DNA from: Thiosocius sp963736445
GTDB taxonomy: Bacteria > Pseudomonadota > Gammaproteobacteria > Chromatiales > Chromatiaceae
Length of the DNA: 64,000 nt
Assembly (NCBI GenBank): GCA_963736445.1
Contig: CAVTOY010000017.1
Location: forward strand, 3,122-67,121
Direction of reading: 5' to 3'
Within the stretch, counting starts at the first letter, position 1. Every line of letters begins with the position of its first letter. The translations under genes were made by a program, and so were the position numbers. Shown in pieces: positions 25,080-32,613 of the stretch. The notes beneath the pieces are model-generated. The model was not told the origin of the DNA. It did no database searches and saw nothing but the letters and a program-made list of their open reading frames with translations.

Positions 25080-26570
25080 ATGCGATTGAGGCCCGCAGCT
25101 CTGACACTCTTGATGGCGTTAACAGCGGCAGGCTGCTCGACGGTCGAGGAGAGACGCACCGCGGCGGCGGATGACGCCTCTATGCGGTGCCTTCAGCTTT
25201 ATCGATCGCTCGATGCGGCCGTGAAGAGTGCCGGCGTGCGCGACGGGGGCGAGGCCAGAGTCGCTGGCTTTCCCTATCTGAGGACCAACCGTTTCTTGGC
25301 GAGTTACCGGGCCGAGCCGATGAGTTCGTCCGCACAGGCCTGGTGGATCGGCCGGATGCAGGTGCTCGATACACGGGCGCGAATCATCGAGATGAAAAAT
25401 CTGCCACAACAGTTCCGTGCCAGCCTCGATGCGCGGCTCCTGAACGTCGAAGACCCAGCAGCCGATTTGGCGTTGTGCGCCCAGGAGTTGGCGCGCCGGG
25501 ATCTTTCCAATCCCGATGCGATTACGCGGCTGCGTGACGCCGTCAAGGTCTCTGACGAGTATCAAACCTGGAAACGCGTCGTCGGTCTGTATCCACTCAC
25601 CGCGTTGGTCTTCCTGCAAGGCGTGACGGCCTACCATGCGGACACTCGGGCGGTTTTCTCGACGCCACTTGACGCCCTGCCTGTCGCGGGACGACTCGTC
25701 CGCTATGAGCCACCGGCAGCATCCGTGGAGACGGCTGCAGCGGTTCGCGCGATTCTGGCGCGAGCCAGCGAAAACCCCCTCAAAATACCGATGCCGAGCG
25801 CGTCGGAACTGTCGCGACTGGCCGCCGCTTATGCACCTTTGCTGGAGGTCGACCAAGCGGACCGGAACGATGAGATCGGGATGCCAACACTGGGTGATGG
25901 TAATGAGCCCAGGATCGACGTCTCCAGGCCCACGATGTTCGTTCGGGTCGCACATACCCGATTCGAAGGCGAGCCCCTGCTGCAGCTGGTCTACAGTGTC
26001 TGGTTTCCCGCAAGACCGCGTGTCAGCACGATTGATCTGCTCGGCGGCCGACTCGATGGAATCACCTGGCGGGTAACGATAGACCGAGACGGCGAGCCAC
26101 TGCTGTATGACAGCATGCACAACTGTGGCTGCTATCACATGTTCTTTCCCGCCGCCGGGCTGCGGCTGCGCCCGGATAAAGCGACACTCGAAGAGCCTGC
26201 GTTGGTCGGTAAGCAACTGGCATCGCGGCCGGCTGGCGCACGCGTCGTGCTGCGCATTGCCGCCGCAACCCACTACCTCCAAAACGTTCGCTACACCAGG
26301 GGACCCGAGGGTAGCGGCCGACGGCAGTATACCTTCGCGCCGGATGACCGGCTAAGAACGCTCGCAGGCGCGGGTAACGCTCGGCGCAGCCTGTTTCGGC
26401 CCGACGGTATCGTCCCCGGCACGCAGCGCGGCGAACGCTACCTATTCTGGCCGATGGGAATCCGCGAGCCCGGCGCCATGCGGCAATGGGGACGGCATGC
26501 CACGGCGTTCGTCGGCAGGCGTCACTTCGATGATCCATATCTTGTCGAACGTTACTTCGAACGGTGGTAG
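25080..26570 (+). CDS. Lipoprotein of unknown function
   Basis: A 496-residue protein with a lipoprotein signal (LLMALTAAGC, lipobox cysteine at about residue 19), so it should be anchored to the periplasmic face of a membrane. The mature part is mixed alpha/beta with a conserved-looking central region (FVRVAHTRFEGEPLLQLVYS) and a striking cysteine/histidine motif HNCGCYHMFFP near residue 345 that could bind a metal. I do not recognise the family. The start is the ATG at 25080; a GTG two codons earlier is also possible. Confidence 0.8.
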   Translation: MRLRPAALTLLMALTAAGCSTVEERRTAAADDASMRCLQLYRSLDAAVKSAGVRDGGEARVAGFPYLRTNRFLASYRAEPMSSSAQAWWIGRMQVLDTRARIIEMKNLPQQFRASLDARLLNVEDPAADLALCAQELARRDLSNPDAITRLRDAVKVSDEYQTWKRVVGLYPLTALVFLQGVTAYHADTRAVFSTPLDALPVAGRLVRYEPPAASVETAAAVRAILARASENPLKIPMPSASELSRLAAAYAPLLEVDQADRNDEIGMPTLGDGNEPRIDVSRPTMFVRVAHTRFEGEPLLQLVYSVWFPARPRVSTIDLLGGRLDGITWRVTIDRDGEPLLYDSMHNCGCYHMFFPAAGLRLRPDKATLEEPALVGKQLASRPAGARVVLRIAAATHYLQNVRYTRGPEGSGRRQYTFAPDDRLRTLAGAGNARRSLFRPDGIVPGTQRGERYLFWPMGIREPGAMRQWGRHATAFVGRRHFDDPYLVERYFERW

Positions 26571-26834
26571 CTGCCGCATGGCGATTTCCCTTGTCCCAAT
26601 TCACCCGACATGCATGTTGCACGACGGCGGCCGATACCACCGCCGGCAATCGACAGAAAGTTGGTCACGGCCGGCCTGCGGATCGGCAGGGCGCCAGGGC
26701 TTGCTTCGGCTGCCAGGCGGACATCCGCGCACAGTCTGGCAAAGACCACCTGCAGCGCAAGCTGTGCTTTACTAACTCTTGACCCCGCGCGACGCGCGTT
26801 ACGACGTAATCCACCAGACAAGGAAGGACACTAT

Positions 26835-27197
26835 ATGGCTGACTCGATGAAAGAGATCCTGAATCCCGGTGCCGCTCGCAAGGCCTCGACCGCGTTTCCA
26901 CACGCGCCGGATGAATGGAACGAAGCCGTCGCAACCGAGGTCGCCAATCACGAGGGCCTGCCGCTCGAGGATCACCACTGGGAGGTGGTCAGGGCGCTGC
27001 AGGAGTTCTTCGCCCGCAACGAGGACCCGAACGTGCGCGAGCTGCATGACGCGCTGGATGAAAAGTTCCACGCCCTCGGCGGCCTGAAGTTCCTGTACAA
27101 GTTGTTGCCCGGCGGTCCTGTCGCGCAGGGCTGCCGGCTGGCGGGCCTCAAAGTCCCCGTGGGTGCGGAGGACAGGTCGCTCGGCAGCGTGCAATAA
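26835..27197 (+). CDS. DsrC/TusE-family sulfur relay-like protein, one conserved Cys missing
   Basis: A 120-residue DsrC/TusE/DsvC-family protein. The family blocks are clear: DEWNEAVATEVANHEGLPLE, DHHWEVVRALQEFFARN, then KFLYKLLPGGPVAQGCRLAG. The upstream conserved cysteine (GCRLAGL) is present, but the penultimate C-terminal cysteine of true DsrC and TusE is absent: the tail reads KVPVGAEDRSLGSVQ. It therefore cannot form the usual trisulfide or perform the normal sulfur transfer, and fits the single-cysteine DsrC-like paralogues of uncertain role. The ATG follows AAGGAAGG. No dsrAB or tus genes are near. Confidence 0.88.
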   Translation: MADSMKEILNPGAARKASTAFPHAPDEWNEAVATEVANHEGLPLEDHHWEVVRALQEFFARNEDPNVRELHDALDEKFHALGGLKFLYKLLPGGPVAQGCRLAGLKVPVGAEDRSLGSVQ

Positions 27198-27218
27198 CGC
27201 ACGGGACACGGGCCGCTC

Positions 27219-27310
27219 GCGTCCGTTTGAAATACCCACGCGAATCCGGGTATTAGGTATTCGAGGGAGGACGATTGGGGCCACGACGATTCTCGCGGCG
27301 GTCGAAATCC
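27219..27310 (+). repeat. Dispersed intergenic repeat, copy B
   Basis: Shows the second half of the family best: CCACGCGAATCCGGGTATTAGG, TATTCGAGGGAGGACGATTG and the terminal TCTCGCGGCGGTCGAAATC, which aligns with copies A and C. Confidence 0.55.
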
Positions 27311-27364
27311 CTGCGCGCGCAATGAACCCAACAACACGCCGTGCGCCGTGGTACATGACAGCGA

Positions 27365-27452
27365 GCGCCATCGGTGTGTCTTCTGCGACGATCTCTCAGT
27401 TATCTGTACGATCGTCTAGGAATGCCGCCTGCCTGCGGCCTGTTCGCTACGC
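27365..27452 (+). repeat. 88-bp repeat, copy 2
   Basis: Ungapped match to 24930-25017. It lies 55 bp downstream of dispersed repeat copy B, in the gap between the DsrC-like gene and the convergent membrane protein gene. Confidence 0.75.
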
Positions 27453-27481
27453 AGGCCGGTAGATAGGCTGACTTCCAAAGG

Positions 27482-28003
27482 CTACTGACCAGCAGGGTGC
27501 CCTGCTGCACACACTGCGCGCCGTTTTCCGCCTTCGCCCAGCAGACGCCAGAAGATGTATCCATGCGACACCAGTAACGGCGGGACGAACAATGCAGGAA
27601 TCCAGAATGCCGCCCCTAGGGCACCATCGGGCGTGTACATGATGCCGCGTGCTACGGCATTGAGCAGGTCAGCCAGTCCCCAGATATTGAAGATCCAGAC
27701 GACTGCCAGGGCCACGGGACGGGACAGTTGCAGCGCCGCCAATGCAGCAAACGCCAGGCCCGCAGCGACGAGATCACCATAGGCTGCCGGTAGGGCGAAG
27801 CGTGGGTCAAGGGGGGTAGATGTCACGCCCGGAATCAGGAACATCAGGCCGATGTAACGGAAGCAGTGCAGCAGAAGCATCGGCCGCAGGGCATCGGCAA
27901 ACGGTCGCGTGCGCAGCACGGGCTGAACGTACCAGACGAGGATCAGAACCCAGGTTAGAACCGCGATCGTCATGCTCACGGGCAGTATCAAATCAATCGG
28001 CAT
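27482..28003 (-). CDS. Conserved membrane protein, divergent from HxlR regulator
   Basis: A 173-residue protein with about five membrane segments (LILPVSMTIAVLTWVLILVW at the N-terminus, then LLLHCFRYIGLMFLIPGV, LAFAALAALQLS, AVVWIFNIWGLADLLNAV and IPALFVPPLLVSHGYIFWRL). A clear ribosome binding site GGAGG precedes the ATG at 28003. No catalytic residues are evident. It is divergently transcribed from the HxlR gene with two inverted repeats between, so it is the likely regulatory target. Confidence 0.8.
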   Translation of the reverse strand: MPIDLILPVSMTIAVLTWVLILVWYVQPVLRTRPFADALRPMLLLHCFRYIGLMFLIPGVTSTPLDPRFALPAAYGDLVAAGLAFAALAALQLSRPVALAVVWIFNIWGLADLLNAVARGIMYTPDGALGAAFWIPALFVPPLLVSHGYIFWRLLGEGGKRRAVCAAGHPAGQ

Positions 28004-28019
28004 GGCAGACCTCCATTAG

Positions 28020-28075
28020 TCACTTGTGTTTTACAAGTGACAGAATAGCCCTGTAACTTGTAAAAGACAAGTCAC
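28020..28075. promoter_or_regulatory. Tandem inverted-repeat operators between membrane gene and hxlR
   Basis: Two similar inverted repeats: TCACTTGT and ACAAGTGA separated by five bases (28020-28040), and GTAACTTGT and ACAAGTCAC separated by five bases (28053-28075). The shared half-site is ACTTGT. They occupy the divergent intergenic region and are the obvious candidate binding sites for the HxlR protein, which would control both genes. Confidence 0.75.
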
Positions 28076-28093
28076 AGTGCTAATCTCCCCGCT

Positions 28094-28489
28094 ATGCGCA
28101 AGCAGAAACTGGCAGATGGCCTGCCGTCGCGTCGCTCCGGCTGCCCCATCGCCGCCGCCCTGGACCTGGTCGGCGATAAGTGGTCATTGTTGTTGATTCG
28201 CGACATCGGCCTGTTCGACAAGCACCGCAACAAAGACTTTCAATCTGCGTCGGAGGCGATTCCATCCAATATCCTTGCCGATCGACTGAAACGCATGACC
28301 GCCTACGGTCTGCTCGAGAAACGGCGCTACCACGATCGCCCACCGCGCTACGAATACCATCTCACGCGGCAGGGCAGGGAACTTCTGCCCGTGCTGCGCG
28401 AACTCGCAGTGTGGTCTGAGAAAAACCTGGTCGGCGTCAAGATCCCACGCGCCGCCAAGGCACGTACCGTGGATCGTGGCGTGAGTTGA
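28094..28489 (+). CDS. HxlR-family transcriptional regulator
   Basis: A 131-residue winged-helix regulator. Family features are SGCPIAAALDLVGDKWSLLLIR with the conserved N-terminal cysteine, the recognition segment ASEAIPSNILADRLKRMTAY and the wing KRRYHDRPPRYEYHLTRQGR. HxlR proteins usually respond to aldehydes, oxidants or electrophiles through the conserved cysteine. Its gene is divergent from the membrane protein gene at 27482, with paired operator-like repeats between. Confidence 0.93.
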   Translation: MRKQKLADGLPSRRSGCPIAAALDLVGDKWSLLLIRDIGLFDKHRNKDFQSASEAIPSNILADRLKRMTAYGLLEKRRYHDRPPRYEYHLTRQGRELLPVLRELAVWSEKNLVGVKIPRAAKARTVDRGVS

Positions 28490-28905
28490 TTCGTGGAATA
28501 GCGGTCGTCTATCGTCCGTTTGCTTGCGCTGAATCTGTGACGTAAATCTGTGTTGGCGCTGCCGATGCCGCAGCCGTCACAAGACTGTACGCTGGAGTGT
28601 GGCCACTGCGCGGAGCTGGTGTTCAGTCAGTGTGTCTGACTGCGAATATGAAGTAGTGGGTTGGGAATGCTCATGGGGATCAGAGCGATAGGTTTTCTTA
28701 GCGAGCGAATCGAGGTCGCTTCGATAATCGCGGCGGTTGAGATCTGCTTGGAATCAGTATCGGAAGGGCCGCGTTATCGCCTGAAGGGATTTCGATAGTT
28801 AAAAACGATCAAGGTGTTCGTATTAATCTATTGGATTAATCGCAACCATGAGGCTATAAGCTTGAGGAATTACCGAAAAAAAACACAATCACGACAGGAG
28901 GAAAC
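28490..28905. other. Gap upstream of katG
   Basis: Contains dispersed repeat copy C (28643-28747) and, at 28822-28840, an inverted repeat with 7-bp arms ATTAATC/GATTAAT and a 5-base spacer that could be a regulatory site for katG. No gene is seen. Confidence 0.5.
28643..28747 (+). repeat. Dispersed intergenic repeat, copy C
   Basis: Reads TATGAAGTAGTGGGTTGGGAA, TGCTCATGGGGATCAGAG and ends TCGCTTCGATAATCGCGGCG then GTTGAGATC, closely following the family consensus over about 100 bases. Confidence 0.6.
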
Positions 28906-31062
28906 ATGTCTGAGCTTAAATGCCCCGTATTGCATGGCGCCATTACGACGAGCGACACGTCCGTCACGGAATGGTGGCCCAAAACTCTCAATCTCGACAT
29001 CCTGCATCAGCACGATACAAAGACCAATCCGATGGGAGAGGGCTTCGACTATCGCGAGGCGGTCAAGTCGCTAGACTTCGAAGCGCTCAAGAAAGATCTC
29101 CATGCGTTGATGACAGAAAACCAGGAATGGTGGCCTGCGGACTGGGGCCACTACGGTGGCCTGATGATCCGCATGACCTGGCATGCGGCGGGCACCTACC
29201 GGATCGCCGATGGGCGTGGCGGCGCCGGCACCGGCAATCAGCGTTTTGCGCCAATCAACTCCTGGCCCGACAACGCCAACCTCGACAAGGCGCGCCGTCT
29301 GCTCTGGCCAATCAAGAAGAAATACGGCAACAAGCTCAGCTGGGCCGACCTGATCGCCTACGCCGGTACCATCGCCTATGAATCCATGGGGCTGAAGACC
29401 TTCGGCTTCGGCTTTGGGCGGGAGGACATCTGGCATCCGGAAAAGGACACCTACTGGGGTTCGGAGAAGGAGTGGCTGGCGCCCAGCGGCAGCGAAGGCA
29501 GCCGTTACTCCGGCGAGCGGGACCTGGAAAACCCGCTGGCCGCGGTGATGATGGGACTGATCTACGTGAACCCCGAAGGCGTCGATGGCAAGCCCGACCC
29601 GCTTAAGACCGCCCACGACGTGCGCGTGACCTTTGAACGCATGGCGATGAACGACGAAGAAACCGTCGCCCTGACTGCCGGCGGCCATACCGTGGGTAAA
29701 TGTCACGGCAACGGCGATGCTGCACTGCTGGGCCCGGAACCCGAAGGTGCCGGTATCGAGGAGCAGGGTCTGGGCTGGAACAACAAGACCAAGCGTGGCA
29801 TTGGTCATGATGCCGTCACCAGTGGACTCGAAGGCGCCTGGACCTCCCATCCGACCCAGTGGGACAACGGCTACTTCGATATGCTGCTCAATCACGAATG
29901 GAAGTCGATGAAGAGCCCCGCTGGCGCCTGGCAGTGGGAGCCGGTGGATATCAAGGATGAGGACAAGCCGATCGATGCCGAGGACCCTTCGGTCCGTCAC
30001 AATCCGATCATGACCGATGCGGACATGGCCATGAAGATGGACCCGGCGTACCGCAAGATCTCGGAACGCTTCTATAAAGACCCCGCGTACTTCTCGGAAG
30101 TCTTCGCCCGTGCCTGGTTCAAACTCACGCACCGCGACATGGGCCCGAGGGCGCGCTACATCGGCCCGGACGTGCCCAAGGAAGACCTGATCTGGCAGGA
30201 CCCGGTGCCAGCGGGCAGCACGAGCTACAGTGCGGATGCCGTCAAGGCAAAGATTGCGGCCGCCGGCCTGAGCATCAATGATATGGTCGCCACGGCCTGG
30301 GACAGCGCCAGAACCTTCCGCGGTTCGGACAAGCGTGGCGGTGCCAATGGCGCACGCATCCGCCTGGCGCCGCAGAAGGACTGGGAAGGCAACGAGCCTC
30401 AGCGTCTCTCGAAGGTGCTTGGAGTGCTCGAGGGCATCGCGGCTGATAGCGGCGCCAGTGTGGCTGACGTGATCGTGTTGGCCGGCAACGTCGGCATCGA
30501 ACAGGCCGCCAAGGCGGCGGGACACGAGGTCACCGTCCCATTCGCACCAGGCCGCGGCGATGCGACCGACGAGATGACCGATAGCGAGGCCTTCGAGGTA
30601 CTGGAGCCGCTTCACGACGGCTACCGCAACTGGGTCAAGAAGGACTATGTCGTGACCCCGGAAGAGCTGATGCTCGATCGCACGCAGCTCATGGGGCTGA
30701 CCGCGCCCGAAATGACCGTGCTCGTCGGAGGCATGCGCGTTCTCGGTACCAATCACGGCGGAACAAAGCACGGTGTGTTCACTGATCGCGAGGGCGTTTT
30801 GACAAACGACTTTTTCGTCAATCTGACCGATATGGGGAACACTTGGAAACCAGCGGGCAATGATCTGTATGAGGTCCGCAATCGCAACACGGACGATCTC
30901 AAGTGGACCGCAACCAGTGTGGATCTTGTGCTCGGCTCAAACTCGATCCTTCGATCGTATGCTGAAGTCTATGCCCAGGATGACAACGCGGGTAAGTTCG
31001 TCAACGATTTTGTTGCGGCATGGACCAAAGTCATGGATGCTGATCGCTTCGACCTTGCCTGA
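28906..31062 (+). CDS. katG: Catalase-peroxidase KatG
   Basis: A 718-residue bifunctional catalase-peroxidase decomposing hydrogen peroxide. The distal heme site Arg89-Met-Thr-Trp92-His93 (IRMTWHAAGTYR) and the proximal histidine region TAGGHTVGKCHGNGDA are intact. The Trp-Tyr-Met adduct partners are present: Trp92, the tyrosine of LIYVNPEG and the methionine of FERMAMND. Length and start are standard, and a strong site AGGAGG lies before the ATG. A terminator follows at 31132. The gene is apparently monocistronic. An inverted repeat 66 bp upstream may mediate peroxide control. Confidence 0.98.
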   Translation: MSELKCPVLHGAITTSDTSVTEWWPKTLNLDILHQHDTKTNPMGEGFDYREAVKSLDFEALKKDLHALMTENQEWWPADWGHYGGLMIRMTWHAAGTYRIADGRGGAGTGNQRFAPINSWPDNANLDKARRLLWPIKKKYGNKLSWADLIAYAGTIAYESMGLKTFGFGFGREDIWHPEKDTYWGSEKEWLAPSGSEGSRYSGERDLENPLAAVMMGLIYVNPEGVDGKPDPLKTAHDVRVTFERMAMNDEETVALTAGGHTVGKCHGNGDAALLGPEPEGAGIEEQGLGWNNKTKRGIGHDAVTSGLEGAWTSHPTQWDNGYFDMLLNHEWKSMKSPAGAWQWEPVDIKDEDKPIDAEDPSVRHNPIMTDADMAMKMDPAYRKISERFYKDPAYFSEVFARAWFKLTHRDMGPRARYIGPDVPKEDLIWQDPVPAGSTSYSADAVKAKIAAAGLSINDMVATAWDSARTFRGSDKRGGANGARIRLAPQKDWEGNEPQRLSKVLGVLEGIAADSGASVADVIVLAGNVGIEQAAKAAGHEVTVPFAPGRGDATDEMTDSEAFEVLEPLHDGYRNWVKKDYVVTPEELMLDRTQLMGLTAPEMTVLVGGMRVLGTNHGGTKHGVFTDREGVLTNDFFVNLTDMGNTWKPAGNDLYEVRNRNTDDLKWTATSVDLVLGSNSILRSYAEVYAQDDNAGKFVNDFVAAWTKVMDADRFDLA

Positions 31063-31131
31063 CTATGGGGTCAGCTCCTCAGGTTGCTTGATCACCTGCC
31101 GTTTGCGCTGATCGATCTTGAGCGAATCGTG

Positions 31132-31167
31132 GCCGCCGTTTCAGGACTCTGAAGCGGCGGCTTTTTT
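31132..31167 (+). terminator. Terminator after katG
   Basis: GCCGCCGTTTCAG pairs with CTGAAGCGGCGGC (one base slipped) around a 4-base loop and is followed by six T residues. Confidence 0.9.
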
Positions 31168-31304
31168 GCTTCAAAAAATTGTCGATAGGGTCTGTGGCGC
31201 GATGTTTTCGTCTGGGCCTACTAGCGTGCCTGCGCGCGTTACTCCGCCGTGGCAAGCCCCGGTAGCGCACCCAGAGCCGCAGCAGCAAACAAACCGCTGA
31301 TCCA

Positions 31305-31330
31305 GTTACATTCCGTTACAAACCCTAACA
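31305..31330 (+). promoter_or_regulatory. Three direct hexamers upstream of spy-like operon
   Basis: GTTACA, GTTACA and CTAACA start at 31305, 31315 and 31325, giving 10-bp phasing. Tandem half-sites one helical turn apart are typical for OmpR/CpxR-type response regulators. The likely ligand is the regulator encoded at 31936, implying autoregulation. Confidence 0.6.
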
Positions 31331-31402
31331 CCCCTGAGACCCGGTAACAGGCCGTAGGGCGCAGACTTTGTTCCGTGTTCACAAAGCCACGGAGAAAACA
31401 CC

Positions 31403-31858
31403 ATGTTGAAGACTATTTTGATTACTTTGCTTTTTCTGGGCGTCATCGCCGCGGCCGGCGCGGCTTGGGCGAAGCACAAAGGATACTGTTCGGCGGACGG
31501 CCGCCTGCAACACATTACCCAGCGGGTCGGCAGCAAACTCGATCTCAACGAGGAGCAGTTGGGCCGCCTGGAGGTATTCGCCGGCACTCTGCAGGGGATG
31601 CGCAATGAGCGCCAGGATCACCGGGTAGCAATGAAAAACGATGTCACCGAGCTGTTGTCAGCGCCTGCGCTGGATCGCGACCGCGCGATGGCGCTGATCG
31701 ACGAACGCTACCAATCCATGGGCGACAGCAAGCAGTCCGTGGTTGATGCCTTTGCCGACTTCAGCGACAGCCTGGAGCCCGAGCAACGCGCCAGGCTGGC
31801 CGAAATGATCGGCGACCGCATGATGCATCGCTGGGGCCACCCTCGCTGGGCACATTGA
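31403..31858 (+). CDS. Spy/CpxP-family periplasmic protein
   Basis: A 151-residue periplasmic protein of the CpxP/Spy type. It has an N-terminal hydrophobic signal segment (LITLLFLGVIAAAGAAWA), a mostly helical acidic/basic mature part with an LTxxQ-like element (LDLNEEQLGRLEVF) and a second copy (LEPEQRARLAEMIGDRMMHR), and a His-rich end (MMHRWGHPRWAH) that may bind metal. CpxP proteins restrain the CpxA sensor and act as chaperones. It is the first gene of an operon with a response regulator and a histidine kinase, which supports this role. Confidence 0.82.
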   Translation: MLKTILITLLFLGVIAAAGAAWAKHKGYCSADGRLQHITQRVGSKLDLNEEQLGRLEVFAGTLQGMRNERQDHRVAMKNDVTELLSAPALDRDRAMALIDERYQSMGDSKQSVVDAFADFSDSLEPEQRARLAEMIGDRMMHRWGHPRWAH

Positions 31859-31935
31859 TCGGGCGTTGACAATTGCTGCTGGAGCCACTCCGCCCGGGTT
31901 CACCGGGCGGAGTGGACCAGTGCACAATAGCAGGC

Positions 31936-32613
31936 GTGTCCAATATTTTGCTCATCGACGACGACCCGGGACTTGCCGGACCTTTGCGCGAGTATTTCGC
32001 CCGGTTCAATCTCGAACTGCATGCTGAGCAACACCCGCAGGAAGGTTTGCGCCGCCTGAGTGAACAAGGTGCCGATCTGGTCATCCTCGACGTGATGTTG
32101 CCGGACATCGATGGCTTCGAGGTCTGCCGCAGCATCCGGCGCCATAGCGAGGTACCGATCATCATGCTGACGGCACGTGGCGACGTGACTGACCGGGTGG
32201 TGGGTCTGGAACTGGGTGCCGACGACTATCTGCCCAAACCGTTTGAGCCACGCGAACTGGTGGCACGAATCCAGCGTGTGTTGAAGCGCACCGACGCACG
32301 GGTTGAGCGGGATGAGCATACCTGGAGATTCCCCGATCTCCTCATCGATCGTGAACGACAGCGGGTCGAGGTCCAGGGGAAGGCGATTCAATTGAGTCAT
32401 ATGGAGTATCAACTGATCGAAATGTTGGCCAGCAGGCCGGGTCATCCGTTCAGTCGCAATGAAATCCTCAACGCCCTGCGCGGTATCGATGCCGAACTCT
32501 ACACCCGCGCGGTTGACGTATTGGTGAGCAGGGTGCGGCAAAAGTTGAAGCCGACCGACTATATAAAGACGGTGCGTGGCGCCGGGTATAGCTTCGTGGG
32601 TCGACGAGATTGA
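31936..32613 (+). CDS. OmpR/CpxR-family response regulator
   Basis: A 225-residue regulator with a receiver domain (NILLIDDDPG, phosphoacceptor Asp in LVILDVMLPDIDGF, switch Thr in IMLTARG, Lys in LPKPFEPREL) and a C-terminal winged-helix (LSHMEYQLIEMLASRPGHPF, RAVDVLVSRVRQKL, KTVRGAGYSF). I favour the GTG at 31936, which begins exactly at the receiver strand; an earlier in-frame start at 31873 adds 21 unconserved residues. The stop overlaps the kinase start. Closest in organisation to CpxR. Confidence 0.92.
   Translation: MSNILLIDDDPGLAGPLREYFARFNLELHAEQHPQEGLRRLSEQGADLVILDVMLPDIDGFEVCRSIRRHSEVPIIMLTARGDVTDRVVGLELGADDYLPKPFEPRELVARIQRVLKRTDARVERDEHTWRFPDLLIDRERQRVEVQGKAIQLSHMEYQLIEMLASRPGHPFSRNEILNALRGIDAELYTRAVDVLVSRVRQKLKPTDYIKTVRGAGYSFVGRRD

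Noticed and set aside
25119..26282. 387-codon minus-strand frame opposite the lipoprotein
   Set aside because: The plus-strand gene has a lipoprotein signal and consistent codon use; the antisense frame has none.
29071..30771. 566-codon open frame antisense to katG
   Set aside because: Sits wholly opposite a certain gene; its length follows from the GC-rich third positions of katG. The protein is low-complexity His/Val/Gly-rich with no domain.
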